A stretch of 64,000 bases of DNA from Zhongshania sp. (GCA_018066965.1 JAGPVP010000123.1:34169-98168), one strand, 5' to 3'; numbered from the stretch's first letter, positions 9,209-20,462 are shown. The notes: generated by a model from the letters alone, not told the origin. Translations and numbers: made by a program.

Positions 9209-10237
9209 CTATTCCGCGCTAATTTCTTCTGGCACTTTTTTCACAGTCGGTTTTGGCAGTAGCTGCTCGCGAATATTACCTTCAATTTCAGCGGCAGTTT
9301 CTGGGTTATCAGCAAGATACTTGGCAGCATTCGCCTTACCCTGACCAATTTTGTCGCCTTTATAGGCATACCATGCGCCAGCTTTATCAACCAAACCTAA
9401 TTTAACACCTAGGTCGATAACCTCGCCTAAACGGTAAATACCGCGGCCGTACAGTATTTGAAACTCTGCCTGCTTAAACGGTGGTGCCACTTTGTTTTTT
9501 ACTACCTTGACCCGCGTTTCGTTGCCGGTCACTTCTTCGCCTTCTTTTACTGCGCCAATACGGCGAATATCTAAGCGAACAGAGGCATAAAATTTAAGCG
9601 CATTACCACCAGAAGTTGTTTCTGGATTGCCAAACATGACACCGATCTTCATACGAATCTGGTTAATAAAGATAACCAGAGTGTTGGTTTGTTTGATGCT
9701 ACCGGTCAGTTTACGCAGAGCTTGTGACATTAAGCGCGCCTGTAAACCAACATGAGAGTCACCCATGTCACCTTCGATTTCAGCTTTTGGCACCAGTGCC
9801 GCCACCGAGTCAATAACGATAACGTCTACCGAGCCTGAACGTACCAGCATGTCGGTAATTTCTAGGGCTTGCTCACCGGTATCAGGCTGTGACACCAGTA
9901 GATCGTCCAGATTAACGCCTAGCTTTTCAGCGTATTGCGGATCAAGCGCGTGCTCTGCATCCACAATCGCCACTGTTTTACCGGCTTTTTGTGCTTCTGC
10001 CATCACCTGTAAACACAGGGTGGTTTTACCTGATGACTCTGGCCCGAAGATTTCTACAACCCGACCATAGGGTAAGCCACCTATGCCAAGGGCAATATCG
10101 AGACCTAGTGATCCGGTCGATACTGAGGGCATCACTTCCCGTGAGCTGTCGCCCATTTTCATGATCGAACCCTTACCGAACTGACGCTCTATTTGACCTA
10201 GCGCTGACTCCAGTGCCTTTTGCTTGTTAGGATCCAT
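9209..10237 (-). CDS. recA: Recombinase RecA
   Basis: A 342-residue DNA-dependent ATPase for homologous recombination and co-protease for LexA in the SOS response. The Walker A motif GPESSGKTT is at residues 65-73. The L1/L2 DNA-binding region contains [20 protein letters not shown], and the acidic C-terminus ends VPEEISAE. Length and sequence are standard. A LexA-type box lies 66-85 bases upstream. No recX gene follows; the terminator comes directly after the stop. Confidence 0.99.
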   Translation of the reverse strand: MDPNKQKALESALGQIERQFGKGSIMKMGDSSREVMPSVSTGSLGLDIALGIGGLPYGRVVEIFGPESSGKTTLCLQVMAEAQKAGKTVAIVDAEHALDPQYAEKLGVNLDDLLVSQPDTGEQALEITDMLVRSGSVDVIVIDSVAALVPKAEIEGDMGDSHVGLQARLMSQALRKLTGSIKQTNTLVIFINQIRMKIGVMFGNPETTSGGNALKFYASVRLDIRRIGAVKEGEEVTGNETRVKVVKNKVAPPFKQAEFQILYGRGIYRLGEVIDLGVKLGLVDKAGAWYAYKGDKIGQGKANAAKYLADNPETAAEIEGNIREQLLPKPTVKKVPEEISAE

Positions 10238-10302
10238 GTGCTCTCTACCCTTTGTGGAGGTTGATTTTAATTACGATGGCCTTAACTCATCACCAGCCAT
10301 AC

Positions 10303-10322
10303 AACTGTATATATGATCAGTA
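10303..10322 (-). promoter_or_regulatory. LexA (SOS) box upstream of recA
   Basis: Read on the recA strand the site is TACTGATCATATATACAGTT. It matches 16 of 20 positions of the E. coli-type consensus, with CTG and CAG ends 10 bases apart. Its distance from the recA start fits repression by LexA. Confidence 0.8.
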
Positions 10323-10508
10323 TTATGCGCGCACTTGTCAATGCCAGAACGCAATTTCTTTACGTGTTGCTTAAGGATGCCGCAATGATCCGCAATCAGC
10401 AATAAACACACCGCCGTTCATTACGATGGATTAAACGTCAATATCCAGAAATGTGCTAAAGTTCGCCCCCAAAATACCAACACCTAAAACACCATCGGTT
10501 GAGCCGCT

Positions 10509-11207
10509 ATGATTCCTTGGAAGAAACTCAGTACCGCACAAATCCCCAATAACGGCGGCGAGCTTCAACTATCCCAGCGCGGTGAAGAATTTTCGATTCG
10601 CTTGTCTGGAGTGCGCGGCGAGCTAATGAACAGCCGTGTTTTTAATTCTGAGCAGGTATTGGCTGAACTCGGCTGCGCCTTAATCAAAGAAAAGGCCGAT
10701 GCACAGGTATTGGTGGGCGGGCTGGGTATGGGTTACACCCTCGCCGCTGCATTATCAGCAGTGTCTGCAACCGCCGACGTCACCGTTGCTGAGCTTATTC
10801 CCGAAGTTGTAGAGTGGAATAAAGGCCCACTCGGCGACTGCGCTAACAACCCCTTACACGACCCGCGTGCCAAAGTGCACATAGGTGACGTTGCCGAGCT
10901 GTTAGATAATCAACCCAATCGCTTCGACGCGATTTTGCTTGATGTAGACAACGGCCCCGAAGGCCTTACCCAAACCGATAATAATTGGCTGTATTCGCAA
11001 CAAGGTTTAGAGGCAATTTCAAATACCTTACGCCCCGAAGGCATGCTGGCTATTTGGTCTGCAGGTGCGGACAGCATGTTCGCTATTCGTCTGAAAAAAG
11101 CCCGCTTTAAAGTCACGATTCACACCGTGCGCGCCCGCCCCGGCAAAGGTAGCCGCCACACTATTTTTCTTGCTCAAAAGCGGTGGCAAGCCGCTAGTGG
11201 TGCTTAA
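10509..11207 (+). CDS. Spermidine-synthase-like methyltransferase-fold protein
   Basis: A 232-residue protein with a Rossmann methyltransferase fold. The nucleotide-binding loop is VLVGGLGMGYTLAAAL at about residues 66-81, followed by the acidic strand VAELIPEVVEWN. A second acidic site is FDAILLDVDNGPEG. These resemble the spermine/spermidine synthase superfamily, but the N-terminal domain of true SpeE is not evident. It may therefore act on another substrate. It lies between divergent recA and mutS, where Pseudomonas usually has cinA/pncC. No strong promoter or ribosome binding site is seen, and the start is taken as the first ATG. Confidence 0.7.
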   Translation: MIPWKKLSTAQIPNNGGELQLSQRGEEFSIRLSGVRGELMNSRVFNSEQVLAELGCALIKEKADAQVLVGGLGMGYTLAAALSAVSATADVTVAELIPEVVEWNKGPLGDCANNPLHDPRAKVHIGDVAELLDNQPNRFDAILLDVDNGPEGLTQTDNNWLYSQQGLEAISNTLRPEGMLAIWSAGADSMFAIRLKKARFKVTIHTVRARPGKGSRHTIFLAQKRWQAASGA

Positions 11208-11388
11208 GTTATTGCCGCGAATAAGCGCAGCACCGCAATAGTGGTTTTAAAGATGATTTGTTATTCTTGCGGTCTTTATTAGATGAACAAATACACTGTC
11301 GCGGCACACATATTCCGCAGTAAAAATACAGCGCTTTAATTTACACTCCACCGTAAAGCGCGCACCACATAAGGCATACCTCACCACT

Positions 11389-13971
11389 ATGACAATCGAC
11401 GCAAACATCAACAGCGCAGCAGAAACAAGTCACACGCCCATGATGGTGCAATATTTAAAGATTAAGGCCGAGCATCCCAACGAAATTGTGTTCTATCGGA
11501 TGGGGGATTTTTACGAGCTATTTTTTGATGATGCCAAGCGTGCATCTGAGCTTTTAGACATTACTTTAACTGCACGTGGCAAGTCTGGCGGCAATCCTAT
11601 CCCGATGTGTGGCGTGCCTTATCACGCGGTAGAGGGCTATCTCGCTAAGCTTGTTAAAGGCGGCTGGTCGGTGGCCATTTGTGAGCAAATTGGCGATCCA
11701 GCAACCAGCAAGGGGCCAGTTGAACGCGCGGTTGCACGCATTGTTACACCGGGCACCATCAGTGATGAAGCCTTATTAGACGAGCGTAAAGACGCACTGC
11801 TACTTGCGGCCTGTGGTCAGGGCCAGCACATTGGCATTGCCGTGTTAGACATGAGCAGTGGGCGTTTTCAGGTATTAGAGGTGGTCGGGCACGCCGCCTT
11901 TATCGGCGAATTACAACGTATGCGCCCCGCTGAATTACTGATGTCTGACGATCTTATTATTGACGATATGCCAAAACTCCCTGGCTTGCGCCGCTTGCCG
12001 CCGTGGGATTTTGATATTGATACCGCCAGCCGTGGGCTTTGCCAGCATTTTGGTGTTCAAGACCTTGCGGGGTTTGGCTGCGATACCTTAAGCCAAGGTA
12101 TCGGCGCGGCGGGGTGCTTACTGCAATATGTTAAAGACACCCAGCGCAGCGCCCTACCGCATATTCGCCAGCTAAAACATGAGTCCCGCGATGATGCGGT
12201 GGCCATGGATGCCGCGACGCGCCGAAATTTAGAACTAGACCTTAATCTTGGCGGTGGCACTGAAAACACCTTAGCGTCGGTATTTGATCGCTGCCAAACC
12301 GCCATGGGAAGTCGTCTATTGCGTCGCTGGCTACATCGCCCACTGCGCAATCAAGGGATTCTCAACGCCCGCCAAAGCGGTGTTATCGGCCTGATAGAAA
12401 ATTATCAATTTGAACCGATAAGAGACACCTTAAAGCAAATTGGCGATTTGGAACGCATTCTGTCTCGCGTTGCGCTGCGATCCGCCCGGCCCCGCGATCT
12501 TTCTCGCTTACAGCGCTCATTGGCCACACTGCCGTTGCTGCAAAGTCAGCTGACACCTTTCGATATTCCGTATCTACTCAGCCTACGCAGTGAGATCAGC
12601 GAATTCCCGGCACTGGATGACTTGCTGGCCCGCGCCGTTGCCGAAAATCCGCCGATGGTGCTTAGAGACGGCGGCGTCATCGCCCAAGGTTACGACAGCG
12701 AATTAGATGAGCTGCGCAGTTTGAGCAGCGATGCCGGTGAGTTTTTACTGGCGATGGAGCGTCGCGAAAAGGAGAAAACCGGACTCAGCACCTTAAAAGT
12801 CGGCTACAACCGTGTGCACGGCTACTATATTGAAATTAGCAAACTGCAAGCGGCCCAAGCACCCGTTGAATATATACGCAGACAAACCCTGAAGAACGCC
12901 GAGCGTTTTATTACCCCAGAATTAAAGACCTTCGAAGACAAAGCACTTAGCAGTAAAAGCCGCGCCTTGGCGCGAGAAAAATATCTATACGAAATGCTGT
13001 TAGACGCTTTAAACGATGAGTTAAGTGCACTGCAAATATCGGCACATGCGCTGTGCGAACTCGACGTTATTGCCAACCTAGCTGAGCGCGCTGTGCAGCT
13101 AGAACTTTGCCAGCCGGAATTTTGCGATAGCCCGATGCTAGACATTGAGCAAGGCCGTCACCCCGTGGTAGAAAGCGTGCTTGATGAACCATTTATCGCC
13201 AATGACCTTAAGCTCGCAGAAGACCGCCGTACGTTAATTATTACCGGCCCAAATATGGGCGGTAAATCGACCTATATGCGCCAAACTGCCCTTATCGTAC
13301 TACTGGCGCATATAGGCAGTTTTGTGCCCGCCAAGGCGGTAAAGCTCAGCTTGGTCGATCAAATATTCACCCGTATCGGCTCATCAGATGACCTTGCCGG
13401 TGGCCGCTCGACGTTTATGGTAGAAATGACCGAAACCGCCAATATTCTTCACAACGCCACCGACAAAAGTTTAATTCTGATGGACGAAATAGGTCGCGGC
13501 ACCAGCACCTTCGACGGCCTTTCATTAGCCTGGGCCTGCGCCATTGATCTGGCTGATCGCGTACAGGGTTTCACCCTGTTTGCCACCCACTATTTCGAGC
13601 TTACGGTTCTGCCAGACAGCTATCCTAAGGCCGCCAATGTGCACCTAGGCGTTACCGAGCATAATGACCATATTGTGTTTCTTCACCGTGTAGAAGAAGG
13701 TCCAGCCAACCGTAGCTATGGTTTACAGGTTGCGAAACTGGCGGGGATTCCAGCAAAAGTCGTGAGCGCGGCCAAAATTAAGTTACAACAATTAGAAAAT
13801 CAGGCCATAAACCGTGGCCAAATAACTACCGCGGGGCCGCAGCCAGATTTATTTGCCATGCCTGCAGAGGAACACCCCGTTGTTGAGGCGCTGGGTGAAA
13901 TTGACCCGGACAGCCTGAGCCCGCGACAGGCGCACGAATTGCTGTATGCGCTAAAAGCCAAGCTCTTGTAG
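11389..13971 (+). CDS. mutS: DNA mismatch repair protein MutS
   Basis: An 860-residue mismatch-recognition ATPase. The mismatch-binding Phe-x-Glu is in MGDFYELF (F41, E43). The Walker A motif [11 protein letters not shown] lies near residue 620, and [16 protein letters not shown] (Walker B and signature) near 695. A QPDLF sequence near residue 818 is a good sliding-clamp-binding motif. The C-terminal residues form the usual dimer/tetramer helix. Length matches the family (E. coli 853). fdxA and rpoS follow, as in Pseudomonas. Confidence 0.99.
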   Translation: MTIDANINSAAETSHTPMMVQYLKIKAEHPNEIVFYRMGDFYELFFDDAKRASELLDITLTARGKSGGNPIPMCGVPYHAVEGYLAKLVKGGWSVAICEQIGDPATSKGPVERAVARIVTPGTISDEALLDERKDALLLAACGQGQHIGIAVLDMSSGRFQVLEVVGHAAFIGELQRMRPAELLMSDDLIIDDMPKLPGLRRLPPWDFDIDTASRGLCQHFGVQDLAGFGCDTLSQGIGAAGCLLQYVKDTQRSALPHIRQLKHESRDDAVAMDAATRRNLELDLNLGGGTENTLASVFDRCQTAMGSRLLRRWLHRPLRNQGILNARQSGVIGLIENYQFEPIRDTLKQIGDLERILSRVALRSARPRDLSRLQRSLATLPLLQSQLTPFDIPYLLSLRSEISEFPALDDLLARAVAENPPMVLRDGGVIAQGYDSELDELRSLSSDAGEFLLAMERREKEKTGLSTLKVGYNRVHGYYIEISKLQAAQAPVEYIRRQTLKNAERFITPELKTFEDKALSSKSRALAREKYLYEMLLDALNDELSALQISAHALCELDVIANLAERAVQLELCQPEFCDSPMLDIEQGRHPVVESVLDEPFIANDLKLAEDRRTLIITGPNMGGKSTYMRQTALIVLLAHIGSFVPAKAVKLSLVDQIFTRIGSSDDLAGGRSTFMVEMTETANILHNATDKSLILMDEIGRGTSTFDGLSLAWACAIDLADRVQGFTLFATHYFELTVLPDSYPKAANVHLGVTEHNDHIVFLHRVEEGPANRSYGLQVAKLAGIPAKVVSAAKIKLQQLENQAINRGQITTAGPQPDLFAMPAEEHPVVEALGEIDPDSLSPRQAHELLYALKAKLL

Positions 13972-14057
13972 ACAGAATTTAAACGCTAACGAGTAAAAGC
14001 GATTAGGCACAGATAAATTATTGTTAAGACTAGGACTATACCGATTTTTTTCACTGG

Positions 14058-14066
14058 TGTTACAAT
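14058..14066 (+). promoter_or_regulatory. Extended -10 promoter element for fdxA
   Basis: TGTTACAAT is an extended -10 element (TGn followed by TACAAT), placing a start of transcription near 14073, about 48 bases before the fdxA ATG. No good -35 hexamer is seen, as is common for this type. Confidence 0.45.
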
Positions 14067-14120
14067 ACGCCGCTCTTAGAATTACCACCCAAGTCAGGAT
14101 TTAAAAGGGGCTGACCAGAA

Positions 14121-14444
14121 ATGACTTTTGTTGTAGGCGAAGATTGCATCAAGTGCAAACATACAGATTGTGTTGAGGTTTGTCCGGTAGACTGCTTTTA
14201 CGAAGGCCCGAACTTTCTTGTTATTCATCCTGATGAATGCATTGACTGCGCATTGTGCGAGCCAGAGTGTCCTGTAAATGCAATCTTCTCGGAAGATGAA
14301 TTACCAGATGACCAGCAAGTATTCCTAGAATTAAATGCTGAACTCGCCGAAGTGTGGCCAAACATCACAGAAATGAAAGATGGCCCAGCGGATGCTGAAG
14401 AATGGGCAGGTAAACCCAATAAGCTCCAGTATCTTGAGCGTTAA
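14121..14444 (+). CDS. fdxA: 7Fe ferredoxin FdxA
   Basis: A 107-residue electron carrier with two iron-sulfur clusters. Cys9, Cys17 and Cys21 (the last followed by Pro) fit a 3Fe-4S site. Cys40, Cys43, Cys46 and Cys50-Pro fit a 4Fe-4S site. The C-terminal extension ends in [13 protein letters not shown], typical of the Azotobacter ferredoxin I/FdxA type. It lies between mutS and rpoS as in Pseudomonas, and is convergent with rpoS. A GGGG-rich ribosome binding site precedes the ATG. Confidence 0.95.
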   Translation: MTFVVGEDCIKCKHTDCVEVCPVDCFYEGPNFLVIHPDECIDCALCEPECPVNAIFSEDELPDDQQVFLELNAELAEVWPNITEMKDGPADAEEWAGKPNKLQYLER

Positions 14445-14464
14445 ACGCTCGCTGTGAAAATTTC

Positions 14465-14508
14465 ACAGACCTAAAAAAGCCCGCGTTTGCGGGCTTTTTT
14501 AGGTCTGT
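14465..14508. terminator. Bidirectional terminator between fdxA and rpoS
   Basis: A perfect 20-base-pair stem (14465-14484 with 14489-14508) closes on a GTTT loop. A GC core, GCCCGC/GCGGGC, is bordered by A6 and T6 tracts, so it works in both directions for the convergent genes. Confidence 0.92.
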
Positions 14509-14521
14509 AGTATGAACGGGC

Positions 14522-15535
14522 TTAGTTAAAATCTTCCGCAAACAAAGACGCTGCGCTTAAACCATTGGCCTCAAATAAGACCCGCATACTTTTTAAGGCT
14601 TCAACCTGAATTTGCCTAACCCGCTCGCGGGTTAAACCAATTTCGCGGCCAACCTCCTCCAGTGTTGCAGACTCGTGGCCGCGCAAACCAAAGCGGCGTA
14701 CCACCACCTCACGCTGCTTCACGCTCAGTTCGTCCAACCACTCATCAATACTGCTAGACAAATCTTGGCCCTGCAAAATATCGCTGGGGTTCAGGGCTTG
14801 GGTGTCGGCAATAGTATCAAGCAATACTTGATCGGAATCTTGCCCTAGCGGCACATCGACGGAGCCAACTCGGTCTTTAAGGCCGCATAGCCGTTTTGCT
14901 TCAGATACCGGGCGGTCAAGCGCCTCAGCCATTTCTTCTGGCGACGGCATATGATCTAGCTTTTGAGTTAACTCACGCTCAGCACGTAAATAGCTGTTTA
15001 GCTCTTTAACAACGTGGATCGGTAAACGGATGGTGCGAGTTTGATTCATAATCGCCCGCTCAATGGTTTGTCTAATCCACCATGTTGCATAGGTAGAAAA
15101 ACGAAAACCGCGCTCAGGATCAAATTTTTCTACCGCGCGAATTAAGCCAAGGTTGCCCTCTTCGACTAAGTCGAGAAGACTCAGTCCACGATTTAAATAA
15201 CGTCGGGAAATTTTAACCACCAAACGCAAATTACTTTCAATCATGCGTTTTCGCCCCGCCTCGTCGCCTTTGCGGGCAAGTCGGGCAAAATGCACTTCCT
15301 CTTCTGCACTCAGCAGTGGCGAAAAGCCAATTTCGCTGAGGTACATCTGGGTGGCATCAAGGTCCGTACTCTGCCGTCGAGCACGTGTTGTTTTAGCTGG
15401 TTGTAGTGCTGGCTTTAGCGCCGATTTGCGTGAGCTTTCAGCGTTGAATGCATCGCTATCTAGATCTTCATCTACATCGCTGTGTATATCAATTAAACCT
15501 GAACGATAGTTATTACTTTCTTCATATACCCGCAT
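14522..15535 (-). CDS. rpoS: RNA polymerase sigma factor RpoS
   Basis: A 337-residue sigma-70-family factor for stationary phase and general stress. Region 1.2 includes [21 protein letters not shown]. Region 2 has the [18 protein letters not shown] core. Region 4 holds the helix-turn-helix [21 protein letters not shown]. The N-terminal 50 residues are acidic and variable, as usual. It follows nlpD with a 73-base gap; in other gammaproteobacteria the main rpoS promoter lies inside nlpD. Length fits the family (E. coli 330). Confidence 0.98.
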   Translation of the reverse strand: MRVYEESNNYRSGLIDIHSDVDEDLDSDAFNAESSRKSALKPALQPAKTTRARRQSTDLDATQMYLSEIGFSPLLSAEEEVHFARLARKGDEAGRKRMIESNLRLVVKISRRYLNRGLSLLDLVEEGNLGLIRAVEKFDPERGFRFSTYATWWIRQTIERAIMNQTRTIRLPIHVVKELNSYLRAERELTQKLDHMPSPEEMAEALDRPVSEAKRLCGLKDRVGSVDVPLGQDSDQVLLDTIADTQALNPSDILQGQDLSSSIDEWLDELSVKQREVVVRRFGLRGHESATLEEVGREIGLTRERVRQIQVEALKSMRVLFEANGLSAASLFAEDFN

Positions 15536-15608
15536 CGTCGAATCCTTATTTTCGTTATATTGCTCGACTTGGATGATACTTAAGACATTCTCCTGATCGT
15601 AATGGCGT

Positions 15609-16400
15609 TCAGCGCCGAGGAAGCAGTCCTAAAGGATCAACCGGTTTTCCATCTATACGAACTTCAAAATGTACTTTGGGCGAATCTGTACCGCTGTCGC
15701 CTAATTCTGCGATAACAGCACCCGCCTTTACAGTGTCTCCTTCTTTGACTAATAAACGTCGATTATGCCCGTAGGCACTTAAATAGCGATCAGAGTGTTT
15801 GAGAATTAATAGATTTCCGTAACCTACTAAACCACTGCCTGAATACACTACCACGCCAGCCTTTGATGCACGTACAGGCTCACCCATTTTGCCTTTAATA
15901 TCAATACCTTTATGCGCTTGGCCAGTTGCAACAAACGAGCGAACTAATGGCCCCGTCACCGGCCAAGCCCATGCCCCGCCAGAATCTAAAACTACCGGAG
16001 CCGGCCTAATAACCGCTTTCGGTGCCGGCGCTTTTGTAGCAACAGAAGGCTTACTCACCGCTGCCCGCGACGAACGGTTCGTTGGCTTAGTCGAGGTTGG
16101 TGTAGGTTTAGATGCCGTGGCTATAACCCGTGTACTCTCTTGTAGTACCAGCGCTTGGCCAGGATAAATAGTATAAGGGGCGGCCAAATTGTTAGCAGTT
16201 GCTAACCCTTTAACGTTGAAGCCGTAACGCCACGCAATAGAAAAAAGCGTATCGCCCTTACTCACAATATAATGTGGCGGCGGGCGCTCAGAGGGATTAT
16301 AACGATCAGAAACAGGCGCAGAGCCGCCATTGGTGGTGCACGCAGTAACGCTGAGAATTAAGATGATTATGCTGCAAAACACTCTCAGCACAGCCATCAT
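15609..16400 (-). CDS. nlpD: Lipoprotein NlpD (LysM and LytM domains)
   Basis: A 263-residue outer-membrane lipoprotein that activates the cell-division amidase AmiC in relatives. The signal ends with SVTAC, with the lipid Cys at about residue 21. A LysM peptidoglycan-binding domain covers about residues 43-87 ([17 protein letters not shown]). A Pro/Thr/Ala-rich linker follows, then an M23/LytM domain from about residue 150. The first metal motif HKGID is present, but the final HxH site reads KVHFEV and lacks its first His. The domain is therefore probably catalytically inactive, as known for E. coli NlpD. It lies between the DUF368 gene and rpoS. Confidence 0.93.
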   Translation of the reverse strand: MMAVLRVFCSIIILILSVTACTTNGGSAPVSDRYNPSERPPPHYIVSKGDTLFSIAWRYGFNVKGLATANNLAAPYTIYPGQALVLQESTRVIATASKPTPTSTKPTNRSSRAAVSKPSVATKAPAPKAVIRPAPVVLDSGGAWAWPVTGPLVRSFVATGQAHKGIDIKGKMGEPVRASKAGVVVYSGSGLVGYGNLLILKHSDRYLSAYGHNRRLLVKEGDTVKAGAVIAELGDSGTDSPKVHFEVRIDGKPVDPLGLLPRR

Positions 16401-16565
16401 GTATGCGTCCTTATAAGCACAAAAATAAACCTATTTTGCTAAAGAAGTAACACCTTACACTACCGTCAGAGCTAAAATCCGGCTAAAACACGCTTAACAC
16501 CGGCTTACCTCTGATTACTTTATGTGCTTTCAAAACTAAGTAATAGAAAAAAACATTCTTAGAAA

Positions 16566-17474
16566 TCAGCTCCGGTGAGCTATTTTTTCCACGACCAACA
16601 CTAACATCACGCCCGCAACAGCAATGATTAGCGACACCAGCAATTGCGGATCAGCCTGACTAGCATACTCCCAAGGCAATACGTTCTGCCAACCGGGCGC
16701 TAAAGACTCAGATAACAACTGCCCTTGCGCGTCAAACTTCCACGGCCAAATTATGGTCAGCGAGCCCAGCAAAATACCGGTCAATGTCGCCAACAATCTC
16801 GGTCGGTGATGATGCATCAACCACGACAATAAGCGCACAAATAACATCAAGCCTACCGCGCAGCCGGCAACAAAGCTCAGTAGCGACACCACATCGAACT
16901 GCTTTACCGCATTAATTACCGGCTCATACATGCCCAGCAGTAATAAAATAAAACTACCGGATATACCCGGTAAAATCATTGCGCAAATCGCCAAAGCCCC
17001 CGACAAAAACAGACTTAAGGGCGTTGCCGTAATGTCAGCGGGACGTAGCTCGCCAATCACTACCGCAAACACAACCCCAAATAGTAGCCAGCCAATTTGT
17101 CGGCCACTCTGCGGAATTTGTCGAAACACGATGAGAGCTGACGCCAATATCAAACCAAAAAACAGAGCCGCCAACGGCAGTGGGTGTTCATGCAGGCCAT
17201 AGGAAATCACCCGCGCCAAAGACACCACGCTAACGACAATGCCCAAGATTAAACTCAGCAGAAAATTACCATTCACATGCTGCCAGCATGCGAGAGGCCC
17301 AGATTTAAACAGCACTTGTAGCGCTTGTAGATTGCAAGCTTTAAGGCTTTCTATTAGCTCATCATAGATGCCAGTTATAAACGCCACCGTACCACCAGAC
17401 ACGCCAGGTACTACATCTGCGGCGCCCATGGCGATACCGCGAACAAACACCCCTAGCGAAAATCCCTTCATCAA
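16566..17474 (-). CDS. DUF368 polyprenyl-phosphate transporter-like protein
   Basis: A 302-residue inner-membrane protein with about 8-10 hydrophobic segments. Two similar re-entrant-type motifs, DVVPGVSGGTVAF near residue 20 and ILPGISGSFILLLLGMYEP near 165, mark the DUF368 family. Members (PopT) were recently reported to return undecaprenyl phosphate across the inner membrane for cell-wall precursor recycling. By homology this protein may do the same. Its place between pcm and nlpD is unusual and links it to envelope genes. It starts 39 bases after the pcm stop and is followed by a 165-base gap before nlpD. Confidence 0.85.
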   Translation of the reverse strand: MMKGFSLGVFVRGIAMGAADVVPGVSGGTVAFITGIYDELIESLKACNLQALQVLFKSGPLACWQHVNGNFLLSLILGIVVSVVSLARVISYGLHEHPLPLAALFFGLILASALIVFRQIPQSGRQIGWLLFGVVFAVVIGELRPADITATPLSLFLSGALAICAMILPGISGSFILLLLGMYEPVINAVKQFDVVSLLSFVAGCAVGLMLFVRLLSWLMHHHRPRLLATLTGILLGSLTIIWPWKFDAQGQLLSESLAPGWQNVLPWEYASQADPQLLVSLIIAVAGVMLVLVVEKIAHRS

Positions 17475-17513
17475 TAGTCCTTATCACCCAGCGGGTATTT
17501 TCAAATAACGCGT

Positions 17514-18185
17514 TTAAGCAACCACAACACCAGCGACCATCGGCACAAATAACACCGGCTCGATAAGCTGCTCCGTAATACCTTCTTCGGTCTTGTCATA
17601 AACATACAAAGACTGCTGTTTGCCCACTGGCCCCACAGGAATAACAAGGCGGCCGCCCATCGCGAGCTGCTCTAATAACTCTGGAGGTACAACTTCTGGA
17701 GCGGCGGCAGACAATATGGCATCAAACGGGCCGCGATCTTTCCATCCCATGCCGCCGTCGGCATGGCGTAAATGCACATTATGTAGACCGAGTTGACGGA
17801 GCCGCTGGCGCGCTTTTTCTTGTAGCGGCCGAATACGCTCAACGCTAAATACGCGCTCTACCATTTGCGCCAAGATTGCAGTTTGATAACCCGATCCTGT
17901 CCCTACTTCTAACACTCGTGCTCGCGGCCCTTTGGCCAACAACAGTTCGGTCATGCGGGCAACAATATAGGGCTGCGACAAGGTTTGCTGAAAACCAATC
18001 GGCAAGGAGCTATCTTCATAGGCGCGGTGCGACAATGCTTCATCAAGAAATATGTGCCTAGGTGTTCCCCTAATCACACTAAGAACTGCTTTGTCGGTAA
18101 TACCCTGTTCAGTCAAACGTTCGATCAAACGATCTCTGGTTCGCTGGGATGTCATCCCGATGCCTTGCAAATTTAAAATTGTCAC
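17514..18185 (-). CDS. pcm: Protein-L-isoaspartate O-methyltransferase
   Basis: A 223-residue SAM-dependent enzyme that starts repair of isoaspartyl residues in aged proteins. The SAM-binding loop is VLEVGTGSGYQTAILAQM. TLSQPYIVARM is the conserved substrate-side motif. The protein may begin at the internal ATG at 18155 (MTSQRTRDRL), the usual start in Pseudomonas; the extra ten residues NLQGIG and before are also seen in some relatives. surE, which normally sits between truD and pcm, is absent; only 37 bases separate the truD stop from this gene. Confidence 0.95.
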   Translation of the reverse strand: MTILNLQGIGMTSQRTRDRLIERLTEQGITDKAVLSVIRGTPRHIFLDEALSHRAYEDSSLPIGFQQTLSQPYIVARMTELLLAKGPRARVLEVGTGSGYQTAILAQMVERVFSVERIRPLQEKARQRLRQLGLHNVHLRHADGGMGWKDRGPFDAILSAAAPEVVPPELLEQLAMGGRLVIPVGPVGKQQSLYVYDKTEEGITEQLIEPVLFVPMVAGVVVA

Positions 18186-18222
18186 CGTGTCTTCTCAGTA
18201 AACATCCAGGCCAAATAAGCCC

Positions 18223-19233
18223 TTAGTAGTTGATCAATTCTCGCACAAGCGCGGTAGCGAAACAGCCCCTAGGCAATGAAAATGCCAGTGATAGCGAGCG
18301 ATCATCTAGCTGCTGCCACTGTAGATCTTTCGGAATAACGCGTAATGCACGTCGCTCCATCGTCAAATTATTTTTCATTAATCCCGCGCATAAATCGCTG
18401 AATTCTGCGTAAACTTTATCTTCTAGCTGCGCGACGTCTGCACTTACTTCCAACTTACCGGCCTTGCCATACAAGGGGCCACTAGGATGAATATCCCCGC
18501 TTGCCAAGCGCGTGCTAATTTCAGCATCTATGTCGGCAAGAAAAACACTGCCACTGTCACGCAGTGAAAACATGTCGCCGTTCAAACCGGTATTCCAATT
18601 GCCCGCCTTAATTCGCTCGGCCAGCACGGTATTAAATATCAGCGAGCGCGCCGCGGATAAATACATGCCTCGATCAAAACGTCCTGGGGTTAACTGTCCT
18701 GTAAACCATTGTCGACAGGCATCAATATTGCCACCGCCATGACCAAAGCGCTGCTCACCAAAATAATTGGGAAAGCCTTCGCTGATAACTTGCAGGCGCG
18801 CATCCAAATCCGTGAGATCGCCATCTAAGTCGCTTAATCGCAGAATAAAACGGTTATAGCGATGACTGCCCAAACGCAGTTTTTGCCGATGGCGGCCTTG
18901 ACGTAAAATTTGCCAAGTTTCATTTTCAGGCACGCTCCACTCAGGCTTATGCTTGCCTGGTAAGTGAACGCAGAACCACTGCCGCGTTACCGCATGCCGA
19001 TCTTTCTGACCAGAATAGGTCACCGCACGGGGTTGCACACCGGCCATGCGTGCCAATTGCTTCGCGACATACTCAGTATTGTCGCCGCGCTTTTCGATCC
19101 ATAACCAATCAAATTCACCGTCGTCACTGAACTCAAGATCGAACACTTCTTCAACCACAAAGTCTTCTGGCTGGGCTTTTAACAGGCCCGACACCAATGG
19201 CGCGCCTTGCGCTCTCGGCCAATCAGGCAGCAT
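18223..19233 (-). CDS. truD: tRNA pseudouridine(13) synthase TruD
   Basis: A 336-residue enzyme that makes pseudouridine 13 in tRNA-Glu. The catalytic motif YSGQKDRHA has the active-site Asp at residue 78. Other family blocks are [16 protein letters not shown] and [10 protein letters not shown] start it at the ATG at 19233 ([10 protein letters not shown]), because the upstream alternative at 19263 lies well inside ispF. With this start it overlaps the ispF stop by 11 bases, consistent with translational coupling in the ispD-ispF-truD run. Confidence 0.95.
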   Translation of the reverse strand: MLPDWPRAQGAPLVSGLLKAQPEDFVVEEVFDLEFSDDGEFDWLWIEKRGDNTEYVAKQLARMAGVQPRAVTYSGQKDRHAVTRQWFCVHLPGKHKPEWSVPENETWQILRQGRHRQKLRLGSHRYNRFILRLSDLDGDLTDLDARLQVISEGFPNYFGEQRFGHGGGNIDACRQWFTGQLTPGRFDRGMYLSAARSLIFNTVLAERIKAGNWNTGLNGDMFSLRDSGSVFLADIDAEISTRLASGDIHPSGPLYGKAGKLEVSADVAQLEDKVYAEFSDLCAGLMKNNLTMERRALRVIPKDLQWQQLDDRSLSLAFSLPRGCFATALVRELINY

Positions 19234-19717
19234 CAATTCGCTCCAATAACACCACAGCGTCAACTGCTATACCTTCACTGCGCCCGACAAATCCAAGCTT
19301 TTCAGTGGTCGTTGCTTTCACGCTGATAGAGGAATCTGAAACATGTAGAGCAGCAGCAATAGACTCTCGCATAGTAAGAATATACGGCGCCAATTTCGGC
19401 TGCTGCGCCGCAATTGTGATGTCGGCATTACCCAAACGATAACCCTGGGCCACTATTAAGGTATAACAATGCTGCAATAGTATTTTGCTGTCTGCCCCGG
19501 CGTATTGTGGGTCGGTATCGGGAAAGTGCTTACCAATATCACCCAGCGCCAAGGCGCCAAGCATAGCGTCGCACAATGCGTGCAGAGCGACGTCGCCATC
19601 TGAATGCGCAAGCAAACGCCACTGACAGGGAATGCGCACGCCACACAGTGTTATACCGTCGCCCTCGTCAAAACGATGCACGTCATAACCGTGACCAATG
19701 CGAATAGCGCTCACCAT
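19223..19717 (-). CDS. ispF: 2-C-methyl-D-erythritol 2,4-cyclodiphosphate synthase
   Basis: A 164-residue MEP-pathway enzyme that cyclises the CDP-methylerythritol phosphate intermediate toward isoprenoids. The metal-binding start [11 protein letters not shown] gives Asp and His ligands, and [20 protein letters not shown] gives the third. [13 protein letters not shown] is also conserved. The start overlaps the end of ispD by 7 bases, so the two are coupled. Confidence 0.97.
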   Translation of the reverse strand: MVSAIRIGHGYDVHRFDEGDGITLCGVRIPCQWRLLAHSDGDVALHALCDAMLGALALGDIGKHFPDTDPQYAGADSKILLQHCYTLIVAQGYRLGNADITIAAQQPKLAPYILTMRESIAAALHVSDSSISVKATTTEKLGFVGRSEGIAVDAVVLLERIDAA

Positions 19718-20412
19718 TCATCTCCACGTAAAAATACCTCTGCAATCACAAGATCATCAGGGTAAGTAATTTTAATATTGCGATGACTGCCTTCTACCAA
19801 CAGGGGCTGGTGACCACAATGCTCTAATGCAGACGCTTCGTCAGTAACTGGCAGTTGCTGTTCGCGGCAGTAAGCAAGCGCATCCCGCAATTCTCCATAG
19901 CGAAACAACTGCGGTGTTAAAGCTCGCCACATGGCGTTGCGATCTACCGTGGCCGCGATCTCACCGGCGGCCGTGCTGCGCTTCACTGTATCGACCACCG
20001 GCACCGCTAAAATCGCCCCCACCGAGTGAGCACAGCCTAATTCCAATAGCTGCTGTATATCGTGTTGTGAAACGCAGGGGCGTGCGGCGTCGTGCACTAG
20101 CACCCAGTCAGAATCAGCCGCACCACTTAAGGCAGCCAGAGCCTGCGCCACTGAATCTGCGCGCTCACTGCCACCATTACTGCGCAAAACACGGGGATTA
20201 TTCGCACAGGGCAAAGAAGAAAAAAGCTCGTCATCAGGATGCAAAGCCACTGCAATCGCGGCAATATCTATACGCGCCAATAGCTGGTCAAGACTGTGTT
20301 CGATAACAGTTTTATCACGCAGACGAAGATATTGCTTAGGTAAGCCAGCGCCAAACCGAGCGCCGGTTCCAGCTGCGGGAATAACCGCCCATAGCCGCGG
20401 ATTATTGGTCAC
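19711..20412 (-). CDS. ispD: 2-C-methyl-D-erythritol 4-phosphate cytidylyltransferase
   Basis: A 233-residue nucleotidyltransferase of the MEP isoprenoid pathway, joining CTP with methylerythritol phosphate. The N-terminal CTP-binding loop is [31 protein letters not shown] and VTDEASALE are the conserved active-site blocks. It follows ftsB by 50 bases, in the order ftsB-ispD-ispF-truD known from many gammaproteobacteria. Confidence 0.97.
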   Translation of the reverse strand: MTNNPRLWAVIPAAGTGARFGAGLPKQYLRLRDKTVIEHSLDQLLARIDIAAIAVALHPDDELFSSLPCANNPRVLRSNGGSERADSVAQALAALSGAADSDWVLVHDAARPCVSQHDIQQLLELGCAHSVGAILAVPVVDTVKRSTAAGEIAATVDRNAMWRALTPQLFRYGELRDALAYCREQQLPVTDEASALEHCGHQPLLVEGSHRNIKITYPDDLVIAEVFLRGDEW

Positions 20413-20462
20413 GAATATTTTGCCTGTTTTGGATCAAGCTATTATTTTGCTTTGTAATATGA

